A DNA stretch of 64,000 bases, from assembly GCA_030159075.1 (NCBI GenBank), contig BROG01000072.1, forward strand, positions 310,001 to 374,000, written 5' to 3'. The translations under genes were made by a program, and so were the position numbers. The notes below the pieces were generated by a model. The model ran no database searches. It saw only the letters and a list, made by a program, of their open reading frames with translations, and had not been told where the DNA came from. This document shows, one piece after another, positions 1 to 10,194 of the stretch. How positions within the stretch are numbered: position 1 is the first letter of the stretch; each line of letters starts with the position of its first letter. The stretch comes from Atrina japonica. Its lineage: Eukaryota; Mollusca; Bivalvia; Pterioida; Pinnidae.

Positions 1-855
1 TCCACAATCAAATCTAACTCGCTTTAACTTAACTAGAAAAGAACTAGGTGTAACCTTTGAAACTGGGTATAACTGAAGAAAAAAAATTATTTCCAAGAAA
101 AAAATAAGCTCATTAATGAGAATTTGGCGTGTACGACATATCTGACAATTGTTTTTCCCGTATCTTATTAAATTAGTCTGAACACATTTTCTCAGATTTG
201 TACCTTGTTGTAATTCATGAGACATGTGAATGAGCTAAAAGTGGGATTATGACGATCTGTGTTAACTACCCACTCTTCTAAACTTACTCTAATCAACATG
301 ATTTTTGAAAATAGTTAATTACCATTGCAAGTTTTGAATTGAGATCATTAATACGATTTCGGGGTTACCAGACATATCTAACACAGTTAATCAATTGTTA
401 ATGTCCAAATATCATAAGCGAGATTGCTGTTATATTCCTGTTTGTGATGATAATCTGCTTTTGGGAGATCCTTTTCATTACTGCGTATCAAACTTATTTG
501 AACGTATTAAAAGAAACAACCCTTCTTGAATATCCCATGAGCATTGTTTGTTGTTTTGAGGCTTATGTTATGTGATTTATGTGTAAATGCTATGTAGATA
601 TTTTTGATAAATCCTTTTGTGGCATTTTGGTATTTTATTCGTAATATAATATTAAATATAAAATATGAGCTGAATTGTAAACACATTTTGTAATCAATAA
701 AACAGAAGTAAGGTCTCCAGGTCTTCATCTATAAAAATATTCACGTTTTGATTAACCATTGCACCTATAACACGATGTCCAGACCCGAAACCAAATAAGA
801 TATGTGTATGTCCGATTTTAATACTTTACTGTTGGGTATTGACAACTCAAAACTA
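1..855. other. AT-rich sequence with no recognisable gene
   Basis: Only short chance ORFs occur here. The first 100 bases carry AACTAGAAAAGAACTAGG-like words that faintly recall the fold-back element near 63.2-63.5 kb, but the resemblance is too short to claim homology. Confidence 0.6.
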
Positions 856-929
856 ATTGCATTACGAAAACCATTTTAAAAATAGGGATTATGCAATTTC
901 AGGCCACATACTTAGGAAAACAATACTAT

Positions 930-1200
930 CAAAGATTACCCCATGCCAGATACCCGAATAACATGCAAAAAATAATCAAAGATTTTATAGCTCACTCCAT
1001 GCCATCTTATGTTACATACCCGAAATAACATTAACCAAATATTATATAGCCTACCGCACACCAACTTATTTCAAATACCTGAAAATAACATACAGAACGA
1101 GCTCACCCCATGTCAGCTTATATTACATACCCGATATAACATACAGAAAGTAATAAAATATTTTATAGCTTACTCCATGCCAGCTTATTTTACACAAAGA
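930..1200. repeat. About 68-bp sub-repeats inside satellite unit 1
   Basis: Inside each satellite unit is a block of about four internal repeats, each with CCATG-C-A-CTTAT, then TACCCGAAATAACAT, then a TTTTATAGCTCA-type end. In the last unit they begin near 5349, 5417, 5480 and 5550, so the spacing is about 63-70 bp. The 1.4-kb unit therefore has a nested tandem structure. The same block is shortened in units 2 and 3. Confidence 0.8.
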
Positions 1201-4200
1201 CCCCAAAACCAGCATTAAAAGCAGACTGTCCAAAAGAGGATCATTTTTTTAAAATGCAGAATAAACATACAGAATAAATCCTAAGGACCAATTCTGCTAA
1301 GAATGATAAGAATTATATTCCATACAAATTGATGTATGAGCAGAAGAAGAGTGTGAACTCGATCTAGATAATTATGGAATGTTCTCCTAAAACTTCGTTT
1401 AGATGAGCTTAATACCATTTAGGTGTCATATTGCATTATCATAAAATGTTTCCATTTATCCCATTACTTTTGTATTTTGTTTAAAATTGCACAAAACTAA
1501 GATACTTGTACATTGGAGAGGAAAAGAGCTGTATAAGCATGGAGTTTTTCAACCTAAATGTCATTAACCGTCCAGGAATGCCTAAAATTCAAACCCAAAT
1601 ATCTACCCAACACACGACAGCCTATAAAAGAGCTTTAAATACGGTTTTTCAATTTTCCCTTTTCGCCCGAAGTCACCAAAATTTTCTCATTACTCAGGCA
1701 CAATTAACTTTTCACATGCAAAATTTATTCTGTAACTGATATTGATACATACAATTGTAAATAATGATAAAAAATATTGCTCAGAAAACTTCGTAAACAA
1801 TACAACATAAAGACCGTAGTCAATTATTTATTTTGTTAGAAAAATTACAATGTGACGTAAAAAATTGTATATAAATGACCCACTCAAGCTCATCAAAATA
1901 ATGAAATAAAATTTGAGATTGAGTAATGAGTAAATTTGGTGACTTCGATAACTGTAAATGTTTCACATGTTGAGAGTTTAATTTTTTAAATTTAAATTTT
2001 GTTTCTACATTTTTTTAAAGCTGTGGATTAATTTTCCTGTTATTGTCAAAATATTGTAAGATGCACATTAAATGTAAATGTAAAAAGCCCACAATGTTAA
2101 GAATTCTAGATCTGTCCATGTACATTGGAGCTATCCAGCATACTTTCTGGTAGCTGTGTATTTAAAATGATTTACTCTGCTCAGTACATATGTACTATTC
2201 ATATTTATGAAACTACATATTATTTTATTTGCGAAATCAATTGCCCATGATAATTGCATTACGAAAACCATTTTAAAAATAGGGATTATGCAATTTCAGG
2301 CCACATACTTAGGAAAACAATACTATCAAAGATTACCCCATGCCAGCTTATTTTATATACCCGAAATAACATGCAAAAAATAATCAATTTTTTATAAACT
2401 CCATGCATACCCGAAATAACATACAAAAAAACCATAGCCTACCGCACACCAACTTATTTCAAATCATACAGAACGTAACAAACATTTTATAGCTCACCCC
2501 ATGTCAGCATACCCGAATACAGAAAGTAATAAGAGCTTACTCCATGCCAGCTTATTTTACACAAAGACCCCAAAACCAGCATTAAAAGCAGACTGTCCAA
2601 AAGAGGATCATTTTTTTAAAATGCAGAATAAACATACAGAATAAATCCTAAGGACCAATTCTGCTAAGAATGATAAGAATTATATTCCATACAATTTTGA
2701 TTGATGTATGAGCAGAAGAAGAGTGTGAACTCGACTTCAACCAATCTTCTTATCTAGATAATAGGGATGGAATGTTCTCCTAAACTTCGTTTAGATGAGC
2801 TTAATACCATTTAGGTGTCATATTGCGTAAAAATGTTATTTTTTATCATAAAATGTTTCCATTTATCCAAAAATATTACTTTTTGTATTTTGTTTAAAAT
2901 TGCACAAAACTAAGATACTTGTACATTGGAGAGGAAAAGAGCTGTACTGTATAAGAAGGTTTATGCATTTATTATATAAACTATATAAAGCATGGAGTTT
3001 TTCAGTAATTTGTATTGTTGATGTCATTATTGCGTAAATACCCAAATAAAAATATCTACCCAACACACGACAGCCTGTAAAAGAGCACTTTAAATACGGT
3101 TTTCAATTTTCCCTTTTCAGGGCCCGAAGTCACCAAATTTTCTCATTTCGTGATTTTAGGGTAAAACATGCAAAATTTATTCTGTAACTGAATATGTTTG
3201 TATATTGATGACATACAATTGTAAATAATGATAAAAAATATTGCTCATTTAAGAAAACTTCCGAATATTAAAACATTTTTTGAGTACGAACATAAAGACC
3301 GTAGTCAATTATTTATTCATTTGTTAAAAGAAAAATTACAAATGTGACGTAAAAAATTGTATATAAATGACGAAAAAATAATATGTTTTCTTATCACTCA
3401 AGCTCAAAAGTTTTACAAACAATAATATAGTCAAAATAATGAAATAAAATTTGAGATTGAGTAATGAGTAAATTTGGTGACTTCGATAACTGTAAATGTT
3501 TCACATGTTGAGAGTTTAATTTTTTAAATTTAAATTTTGTTTCTACATTTTTTTAAAGCTGTGGATTATGCATTTATTGTCAAAATATTGTAATGCACAT
3601 TAAATGTAAATGTAAAAAAAAGCCCACAATGTTAAGCTAGATCTGTCCATGACATTGGATTTTTTTTCAGCTATCCAGCATAATTTTTCTTTCTGGTAGC
3701 TGTGTATTTAAAATGATTTACTCTGCTCAGTACATATGTACTATTCATATTTGTTGAAATTATGAAATGTCGTCTACATATTATTTTATTTGCGAAATCA
3801 ATTTGCAATCAATTTAATTATGTATGAATAATTGCATTACGAAAACCATTTTAAAAATAGGGATTAAATTCAGGCCACATACCCAACTATCAAAGATTAC
3901 CCCATGCCAGCTTATTTTATATACCCGAAATAACATGCAAAAAATAATCAAAGATTTTATAGCTCACTCCATGCCATCTTATGTTACATACCCGAAATAA
4001 CATACAAAAAGTAATATAGCCTAGCACTTTACCTGAAATAACATACAGAACGTAATCAAACATTTTATAGCTCACCCCATGTCAGCTTATATTACATACC
4101 CGATATAACATACAGAAAGTAATAAAAGATTTTATAGCTTACTCCATGCCAGCTTATTTTACACAAAGACCCCAAAACCAGCATTAAAAGCAGACTGTCC

Positions 4201-5348
4201 AAAAGAGGATCATTTTTTTAAAATGCAGAATAAACATACAGAATAAATCCTACCAATTCTGCAGATAAGAATTATATTCCATACACAGAAGAGTGTGAAC
4301 TCGACTTCAACCAATCTTCTTATCTAGATAATAGGGATGGAATGTTCTCCTAAACTTCGTTTAGATGAGCTAAATACCATTTAGGTGTCATATTGCGTAA
4401 AAATGTTATTTTTTATCATAAAATGTTTCCATTTATCCAAAAATATCACTTTTTGTATTTTGTTTAAAATTGCACAAAACTAAGATACTTGTACATTGAA
4501 TATAAGAAGGTTTATATAACTATATAAAGCATGGAGTTTTTCAGTAATTTGTATTGTTGTACCTAAATGTCATTATTGCACCGTCCAGGAATGCCTAAAA
4601 TTCAAACCCAAATAAAATATCTACCCAACACACGACAGCCTGTAAAAGAGCACTTTAAATACGGTTTTCAATTTTCCCTTTTCAGGGCCCGAAGTCACCA
4701 AATTTTCTCATACTCAGGCACAATTAACTTTTCGTGATTTTTAAGCAAAAATTCTGTAACTGATATGTTTGTATATTGAAACATAAAAAATATTGCTTTA
4801 AGAATTAAAACATTTTTTGAGTACGAACATAAAGACCGTAGTCAATTATTTATTCATTTGTTAAAAGAAAAATTACAAATGTGACGTAAAAAATTGTATA
4901 TAAATGACGAAAAAATAAATTACACTCAAGCTCAAAAGTTACAAACAGTTATATAGTCAAAATAATGAAATAAAATTTGAGATTGAGTATTGGGTAAATT
5001 TGGTGTCGATAAAAATGTTTCAATTGAGAGTTTAATTTTTTAAATTTAAATTTTTGTTTCTACATTTTTTTAAATATAATTTTCCTGTTATTGTCAAAAT
5101 ATTGTAAGAAAATTAAATGTAAATGTAAAAAGCCCACAATGTTTTCTTATACACATTTTCAAAATAGCTATCATATTTATTTTTCTTTCTGGTAGCTGTG
5201 TATTTAAAATGATTTACTCAACAATGTACTATTCATATTTGTTGAAATTATGAAAATACATATTATTTTATTTGCGATTTGCAATAAAATTATGATGAAT
5301 AATTGCATTAGAAAACCATTTTAAAAATAGGGATGCAATTTCAGGCCA

Positions 5349-5640
5349 CATACTTAGGTGACTTATTTTATATACCCGAAATAACATGCAAAAAATAATC
5401 AAAGATTTTATAGCTCACTCCATGCCATCTTATGTTACATACCCGAAATAACATACAAAAAGTAACCAAATATTATATAGCCTACCGCACACCAACTTAT
5501 TTCAAATACCTGAAATAACATACAGAACGTAATCAAACATTTTATAGCTCACCCCATGTCAGCTTATATTACATACCCGATATAACATACAGAAAGTAAT
5601 AAAAGATTTTATAGCTTACTCCATGCCAGCTTTCATTAAA
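5349..5640. repeat. About 68-bp sub-repeats inside satellite unit 4
   Basis: This is the best-preserved version of the internal repeat block. Four diverged copies of a unit contain CATACCCGAAATAACATAC and an ATTTTATAGCTCACTCCATG-like join. It shows that the larger satellite unit itself arose partly by local tandem duplication. Confidence 0.8.
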
Positions 5641-6756
5641 AGCAGACAAAAGAGGATTTTTTTAAAATGCAGAATAAACATACAGAATAAATCCTAAGGA
5701 CCAATTCTGCTAAGAAAAGAATTATATTCCATACAATTTTGATTGATGTATTAGTGTGAACTCGTCTAGAAAATGGAATGTTCTCCTAAACTTCGTTTAG
5801 ATGAGCTAAATACCATTTAGGTGTCATATTGCGTAAAAATGTTATTTTTTATCATAAAATGTTTCCATTTATCCAAAAATATCACTTTTTGTATTTTGTT
5901 TAAAATTGCACAAAACTAAGATACTTGTACATTGGAGAGGAAAAGAGCTGTACTGTATTTATTATATAAACCATGGAGTTTTTGTAACACCTAAATGTCA
6001 TTATTGCACCGTCCAGGAATGCCTAAAATTCAAACCCAAATAAAATATTCACGACAGCCTGTAAAAGAGCACTTTAAATACGGTTTTCAATTTTCCCTTT
6101 TCAGGGCCCGAAGTCACCAAATTTTCTCATTACTCAGGCACAATTAACTTTTCGTGATTTTAGGGTAAAACATGCAAAATTTATTCTGTAACTGAATATG
6201 TTTGTATATTGATGACATACAATTGTAAATAATGATAAAAAATATTGATTTACTCCGAAATATTAAAACATTTTTTGAGTACGAACATCGTAGTCAATTA
6301 TTTACATTATGTACGTAAAAAATTGTATATTGACGAAAAAAATAATATGTTTTATTCAAGCTCAAAAGTTTTACAAACAATAATATAGTCAAAATAATGA
6401 AATAAAATTTGAGATTATGAAATTTGGTGACTTCGATAACTGTAAATGTTTCACATGTTGAGAGTTTAATTTTTTAAATTTTATTTTGTTTCTACATTTT
6501 TTTAAAGCTGTGGATTAATTTTCCTGTTATTGTCAAAATATTGTAAGATGCACATTAAATGTAAATGTAAAAAGCCCACAATGTTAAGAATTCTAGATCT
6601 GTCCATGTACATTGGATTTTTACATTTTCAAAATAGCTATCCAGCATATTTATTTTTCTTTCTGGTAGCTGTGTATTTAAAATGATTTACTCTGCTTCAC
6701 TATTCATATTTGTTGAAATTATGAAATGTCGTCTACATATTATTTTATTTGCGAAA

Positions 6757-7029
6757 TCAATTTGCAATCAATTTAATTATGTATGAATATATATCATGTT
6801 CACCTTGGAGGATAAATAGTCTAGATATTGTTTTACGTTTTCTGTTGTTGCGACCTTTAAAATCCTTTGATACCGTACAGATTAGATAAAATACGATATG
6901 TTGTTCTAACAACTCGTTATCCTCGTGCCTTACCTTCCCAAAACTTCTACATGATATCATTGTCATATCATTCTCCCAAGGTCGAATTATTTTTATGAAA
7001 TCGTTTTTCTGAAAATCATCCTGGATCAT
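6757..7029 (-). CDS. Unrecognised 90-codon ORF, doubtful
   Basis: An ATG-started frame on the minus strand whose last codons run into the end of the satellite. The product is mixed and charged, with Lys/Arg-rich and Asp/Glu-rich stretches, and contains no motif I recognise. It has no signal peptide or membrane segment. Its composition is more protein-like than the AT-driven chance ORFs nearby, so it could be an exon or a decayed element ORF. Ending inside a satellite argues against an intact gene. No partner gene or splice context could be established. Confidence 0.15.
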   Translation of the reverse strand: MIQDDFQKNDFIKIIRPWENDMTMISCRSFGKVRHEDNELLEQHIVFYLICTVSKDFKGRNNRKRKTISRLFILQGEHDIYSYIIKLIAN

Positions 7030-7560
7030 TTACTTTCGTTTTTAGTTCTTGAAAGAGTCACTTAATTCAATGAAATCCTTAGATATCGTATGGAAACATA
7101 TGATATAGCAGATTTCATATCGGTTGTTTCCACAAATAATCTACAAATTCCTTTTATTTCTACTGAAGAATATGAAACAAATGAACATCATTGACGAGTC
7201 TAACGAGTTTAGGATTAGATATGCTTTACTAGAACGTGGTGAATAGTTTAATGGGTAATTTGCATTTTGATTAGGACTAGTACAATAGGCATATTAAAAT
7301 TTCCTTTTGAAATTTCAAAACTGGAGTATTTGTCCTAATGACCTTTGCACTATTCGCAGTGATTGTTTTTCTCCAGTAAATTTATTTGAATGATTAAAAT
7401 TTTTGCAATTTTACCTGTAAGTTCATACTGTAAAAAATAATATATAAAATAGATAATAGATGTTTAATGTTCAAAAGTATTCGACGTTGTGATTTTTTTA
7501 TTTATCTAAGTACTTTACGAATCATTTTAATTTATATATATATTGTTTTAAAATTAGTGG
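7030..7560. other. No gene seen
   Basis: AT-rich unique-looking sequence between two weak minus-strand ORFs. No repeat, RNA gene or motif was recognised. Confidence 0.5.
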
Positions 7561-7833
7561 CTATGTCGTGTAGGTATAGGAATTTGCCAACACTAACATG
7601 ACATTAGATTGTTGTTCATTGTAAATAAAGCCTAAATGTTTCATGGCGTCGTAGACTATGACAAAGGAAACTTTTTGGTTAAACCTTTTGATAGATTCTG
7701 TGTCGATACCTTTAAATGTATGCAGATGATCTTGTTTTATTCTGAGAATCAGTCGAGTGCCTTCAAAGTTTAATAAACAGCACAAAAATTGATTCAAGAA
7801 AATGGAATATGCCTGTTTATGTAAATAAATCAA
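7561..7833 (-). CDS. Unrecognised 90-codon open frame, possibly an exon remnant
   Basis: The frame is open for 90 codons on the minus strand but has only a TTG at its upstream edge, so an independent translation start is unlikely. The middle of the product mixes hydrophobic and charged residues in a way that looks protein-like, and no domain is recognised. It could be a terminal exon, a decayed transposon ORF or chance. It lies in the same orientation as the ORF ending at 6757, in a different part of the unique island between the satellite and the hammerhead motif. Confidence 0.15.
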   Translation of the reverse strand: MIYLHKQAYSIFLNQFLCCLLNFEGTRLILRIKQDHLHTFKGIDTESIKRFNQKVSFVIVYDAMKHLGFIYNEQQSNVMLVLANSYTYTT

Positions 7834-8089
7834 AGATAGTTATTTTCCGAAATAGCGGACCTTTACGTCAAAATGAATTCTCGTCCTACGATAATAAACA
7901 CGTGGAGATAATTGATCAGTTTTGTTTCCTAGGCTGACTTTTCATTTCTATATAAAATAAAATCAATACAATGTATTCTATGTACCTTTTGTACTCAAGA
8001 TCCAAAAAACAATTTCACATATTTTTTAATATGTTCTAAAACATATCATATTTAGAAAAGTTTTGTTTTTTGGAAAGTAAGCTTGATAT

Positions 8090-8240
8090 GGATTCTGAAT
8101 ATTATAAACATAATACCAATGTTATAATGCTCAAGACGATCGTTTCTGTCAGTTAGACTTCATCAGTTGAGCTTCAATTTAAAATGTATATATATTTTCT
8201 AAAGAGAAAGTGGTTTCATACAAGGCCAAATAATCAATCT
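8090..8240 (-). mobile_element. Conserved flanks of the hammerhead element
   Basis: On the minus strand the ribozyme is preceded by a block containing TATTTGGCCTTGTATGA and ACCACTTTCTCTTTAGAAA. It is followed by ATTATAACATTGGTATTATG and TTTATAATATTCA. The same order occurs at 15640-15790 plus and 21770-21905 minus. The ribozyme therefore sits in a dispersed repeat at least 150 bp long, likely a Penelope-like pseudo-LTR or a retrozyme. Confidence 0.7.
8129..8172 (-). ncRNA. Hammerhead ribozyme motif, best copy
   Basis: Read on the minus strand, the order is: stem I strand GCTCAA, core CTGATGA, stem II GTC-TAACT-GAC with a flanking A on each side, core GAA plus A, stem III octamer ACGATCGT, C at the cleavage position, then TTGAGC closing stem I. 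Stem I is a perfect 6-bp match and the core boxes match the hammerhead consensus. The A/A pair at the base of stem II is not the usual G-C. Stem III is very short and its octamer is self-complementary, as in the weak stem III ribozymes of animal Penelope-like elements and satellites, which are known to work better as dimers. Activity is inferred, not shown. Confidence 0.8.
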
Positions 8241-8360
8241 AAAAGTATAGCCGAAATCCATCTAAGAGTAACCAATGATATATTTTATACTAGGTACATG
8301 CCAAATTACAGAATGTAAAGACGACTGAATTTAGCAATATATCTGAAAAGTTACATCTAT

Positions 8361-8879
8361 AAACAAAAAAATTAACCCACATCCCAACGTTCATCGGTGG
8401 TAAACTACTCTTACAACATTATATAATTGATCAATATAATGATATAAAGAACATGAATTTGAATGCATCTCGTAAGAAATGGGAGCATTTTACCCTCTTG
8501 TGTGTAAGTGTGTGTGACCAGTACTTTGTTTTCGTGTAACCAGAAATAATGAACTAATTATTAATCATTCTTCCTCATACTCCCTAGCCAGTTGGAGTTG
8601 TAGAGGATTATGAAAACCCAAGGTCAAATACCTGAAATTATTTTTATAAAACTATTGTTGTGGAGAGTAGTTGTATTCTGCTCCTTCTGGACAACTAGTT
8701 CTATCCCGTTTGGGATTGGCAATTGTTCTTCATGTTGAGACAAATCTAATTCGCCGTGTTCTAATGGACTTGAGTAAGATAAAACGTTGTTACAAAATTG
8801 ATTAAATACTGCGATAAGACAAAGGTCATTATATTATCTTTCTGTCAAAGTCACAAATAGGAATTTGTATCAAGTCGTT
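8361..8879. repeat. 519-bp tandem duplication, copy 1
   Basis: The block from AAACAAAAAAATTAACCCAC to CAAGTCGTT is followed directly by a second copy shifted by 519 bp. I see no differences between the two copies. Confidence 0.93.
8689..8774 (+). mobile_element. Family B Penelope-like 3' tail relic
   Basis: Contains TATCCCGTTTGGGATT, CAATTGTTCTTCATGTTGAG and GTGTTCTAATGGACTTGAG. These are the plus-strand equivalents of the tail seen on the minus strand at 58148-58260 and 39808-39920. Everything upstream of the tail is missing. Confidence 0.75.
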
Positions 8880-9398
8880 AAACAAAAAAATTAACCCACA
8901 TCCCAACGTTCATCGGTGGTAAACTACTCTTACAACATTATATAATTGATCAATATAATGATATAAAGAACATGAATTTGAATGCATCTCGTAAGAAATG
9001 GGAGCATTTTACCCTCTTGTGTGTAAGTGTGTGTGACCAGTACTTTGTTTTCGTGTAACCAGAAATAATGAACTAATTATTAATCATTCTTCCTCATACT
9101 CCCTAGCCAGTTGGAGTTGTAGAGGATTATGAAAACCCAAGGTCAAATACCTGAAATTATTTTTATAAAACTATTGTTGTGGAGAGTAGTTGTATTCTGC
9201 TCCTTCTGGACAACTAGTTCTATCCCGTTTGGGATTGGCAATTGTTCTTCATGTTGAGACAAATCTAATTCGCCGTGTTCTAATGGACTTGAGTAAGATA
9301 AAACGTTGTTACAAAATTGATTAAATACTGCGATAAGACAAAGGTCATTATATTATCTTTCTGTCAAAGTCACAAATAGGAATTTGTATCAAGTCGTT
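8880..9398. repeat. 519-bp tandem duplication, copy 2
   Basis: This is the second, seemingly identical copy. Its sequence diverges from copy 1 only after CAAGTCGTTAAA. Such identity in a neutral AT-rich region suggests either a very recent duplication or an assembly overlap error. Confidence 0.93.
9208..9293 (+). mobile_element. Family B tail relic, duplicated copy
   Basis: Same relic as at 8689-8774, carried by the 519-bp duplication. It is therefore not an independent insertion. Confidence 0.75.
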
Positions 9399-9515
9399 AA
9401 ATAAAATAAACATTTTTAAATATGTGATAAGATTTTGTAAACATAAAAGTTCCGTCTCTCATTGTCGTCCAAAAAATAAAAAATAGGTGAATTGAAAGAA
9501 TTATCATTAACCAAT

Positions 9516-9531
9516 GCACACACACACACGC

Positions 9532-9591
<60 letters not shown>

Positions 9592-9600
9592 AAACACACA
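9516..9600. repeat. (CA)n microsatellite
   Basis: About 85 bp of CA repeats with a few CG interruptions at the left end. ORFs of Cys-Val or Thr-His repeats over it are artefacts. Confidence 0.97.
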
Positions 9601-9616
9601 TATATATACTTATAAT

Positions 9617-9707
<91 letters not shown>
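9601..9707. repeat. (TA)n microsatellite adjoining (CA)n
   Basis: About 100 bp of TA repeats directly after the CA tract. Similar CA/TA or TG/TA pairs recur at 24.4-24.55 kb and 44.26-44.46 kb. Confidence 0.97.
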
Positions 9708-9893
9708 AAATGAACGGACATGAAGATTGTATTTTAGAAATGCCTTCCGTTTGTTATGAATATATGATTTGTACATGTGTACGCTTCTGGCTAATTCCAT
9801 AGTTGTATCAGATGACACGTGTATAAAACATATATTCTTATCATATATGACCAACAAAGTGTTTCAGAATTTCGATCATTTCAACTCGAAAAA

Positions 9894-10034
9894 TAAAAAT
9901 CATAGATGTGGGAGTATAAATCTTGAGGATTTCCTGGATGCAATATACAAATTTGAACATATTGGACAAACATGGACCTCTGGTGATATCAGTTGCCCTG
10001 TTGACCGACGACACTGGATCAAGTCCACAGTCTA
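9894..10034 (-). mobile_element. Decayed family A Penelope-like tail
   Basis: On the plus strand it keeps the order ATAAATCTTGAGGATTTCCTGGA, AATATACAAATTTG, TTGGACAAACATGGACCTCTGG, TTGACCG and AAGTCCACAGTC. This matches the reverse complement of the family A tail with an internal deletion and many substitutions. Confidence 0.65.
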
Positions 10035-10194
10035 ATTTAAACACACGTTAAGTGATGTTTTTAATGACACCAATCTCAGAAAGAACGAATGACATGTGTA
10101 TTTATGACTATCCTTTAGATAATCACAGTATTGTTGTTAATAATCAACATTTAGATAATTTTGAAATATGATTTCAGAGGTAAAAGCAGTCTAA

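Larger units (their letters stand above)
856..6788. repeat. Tandem satellite, four units of about 1.4-1.6 kb
   Basis: The landmark ATTGCATTACGAAAACC followed by a TTTTAAAAATAGGGAT stretch recurs at 856, 2253, 3831 and, with one base missing, 5302. This gives units of 1397, 1578, 1471 bp and a last unit of about 1487 bp ending near 6788. Other landmarks, such as GGTGTCATATTGC, GGAATGTTCTCCTAAA and CTTTCTGGTAGCTGTGTATT, recur in the same order in each unit. No unit has a long ORF, so the array looks non-coding. Copies are nearly identical in base substitutions but differ by many short missing segments. Array edges are where the landmarks stop. Confidence 0.93.

Noticed and set aside
9397..9721. 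ORFs of Cys-Val, Thr-His and Ile-Tyr repeats
   Set aside because: They are translations of (CA)n and (TA)n tracts with no coding evidence.
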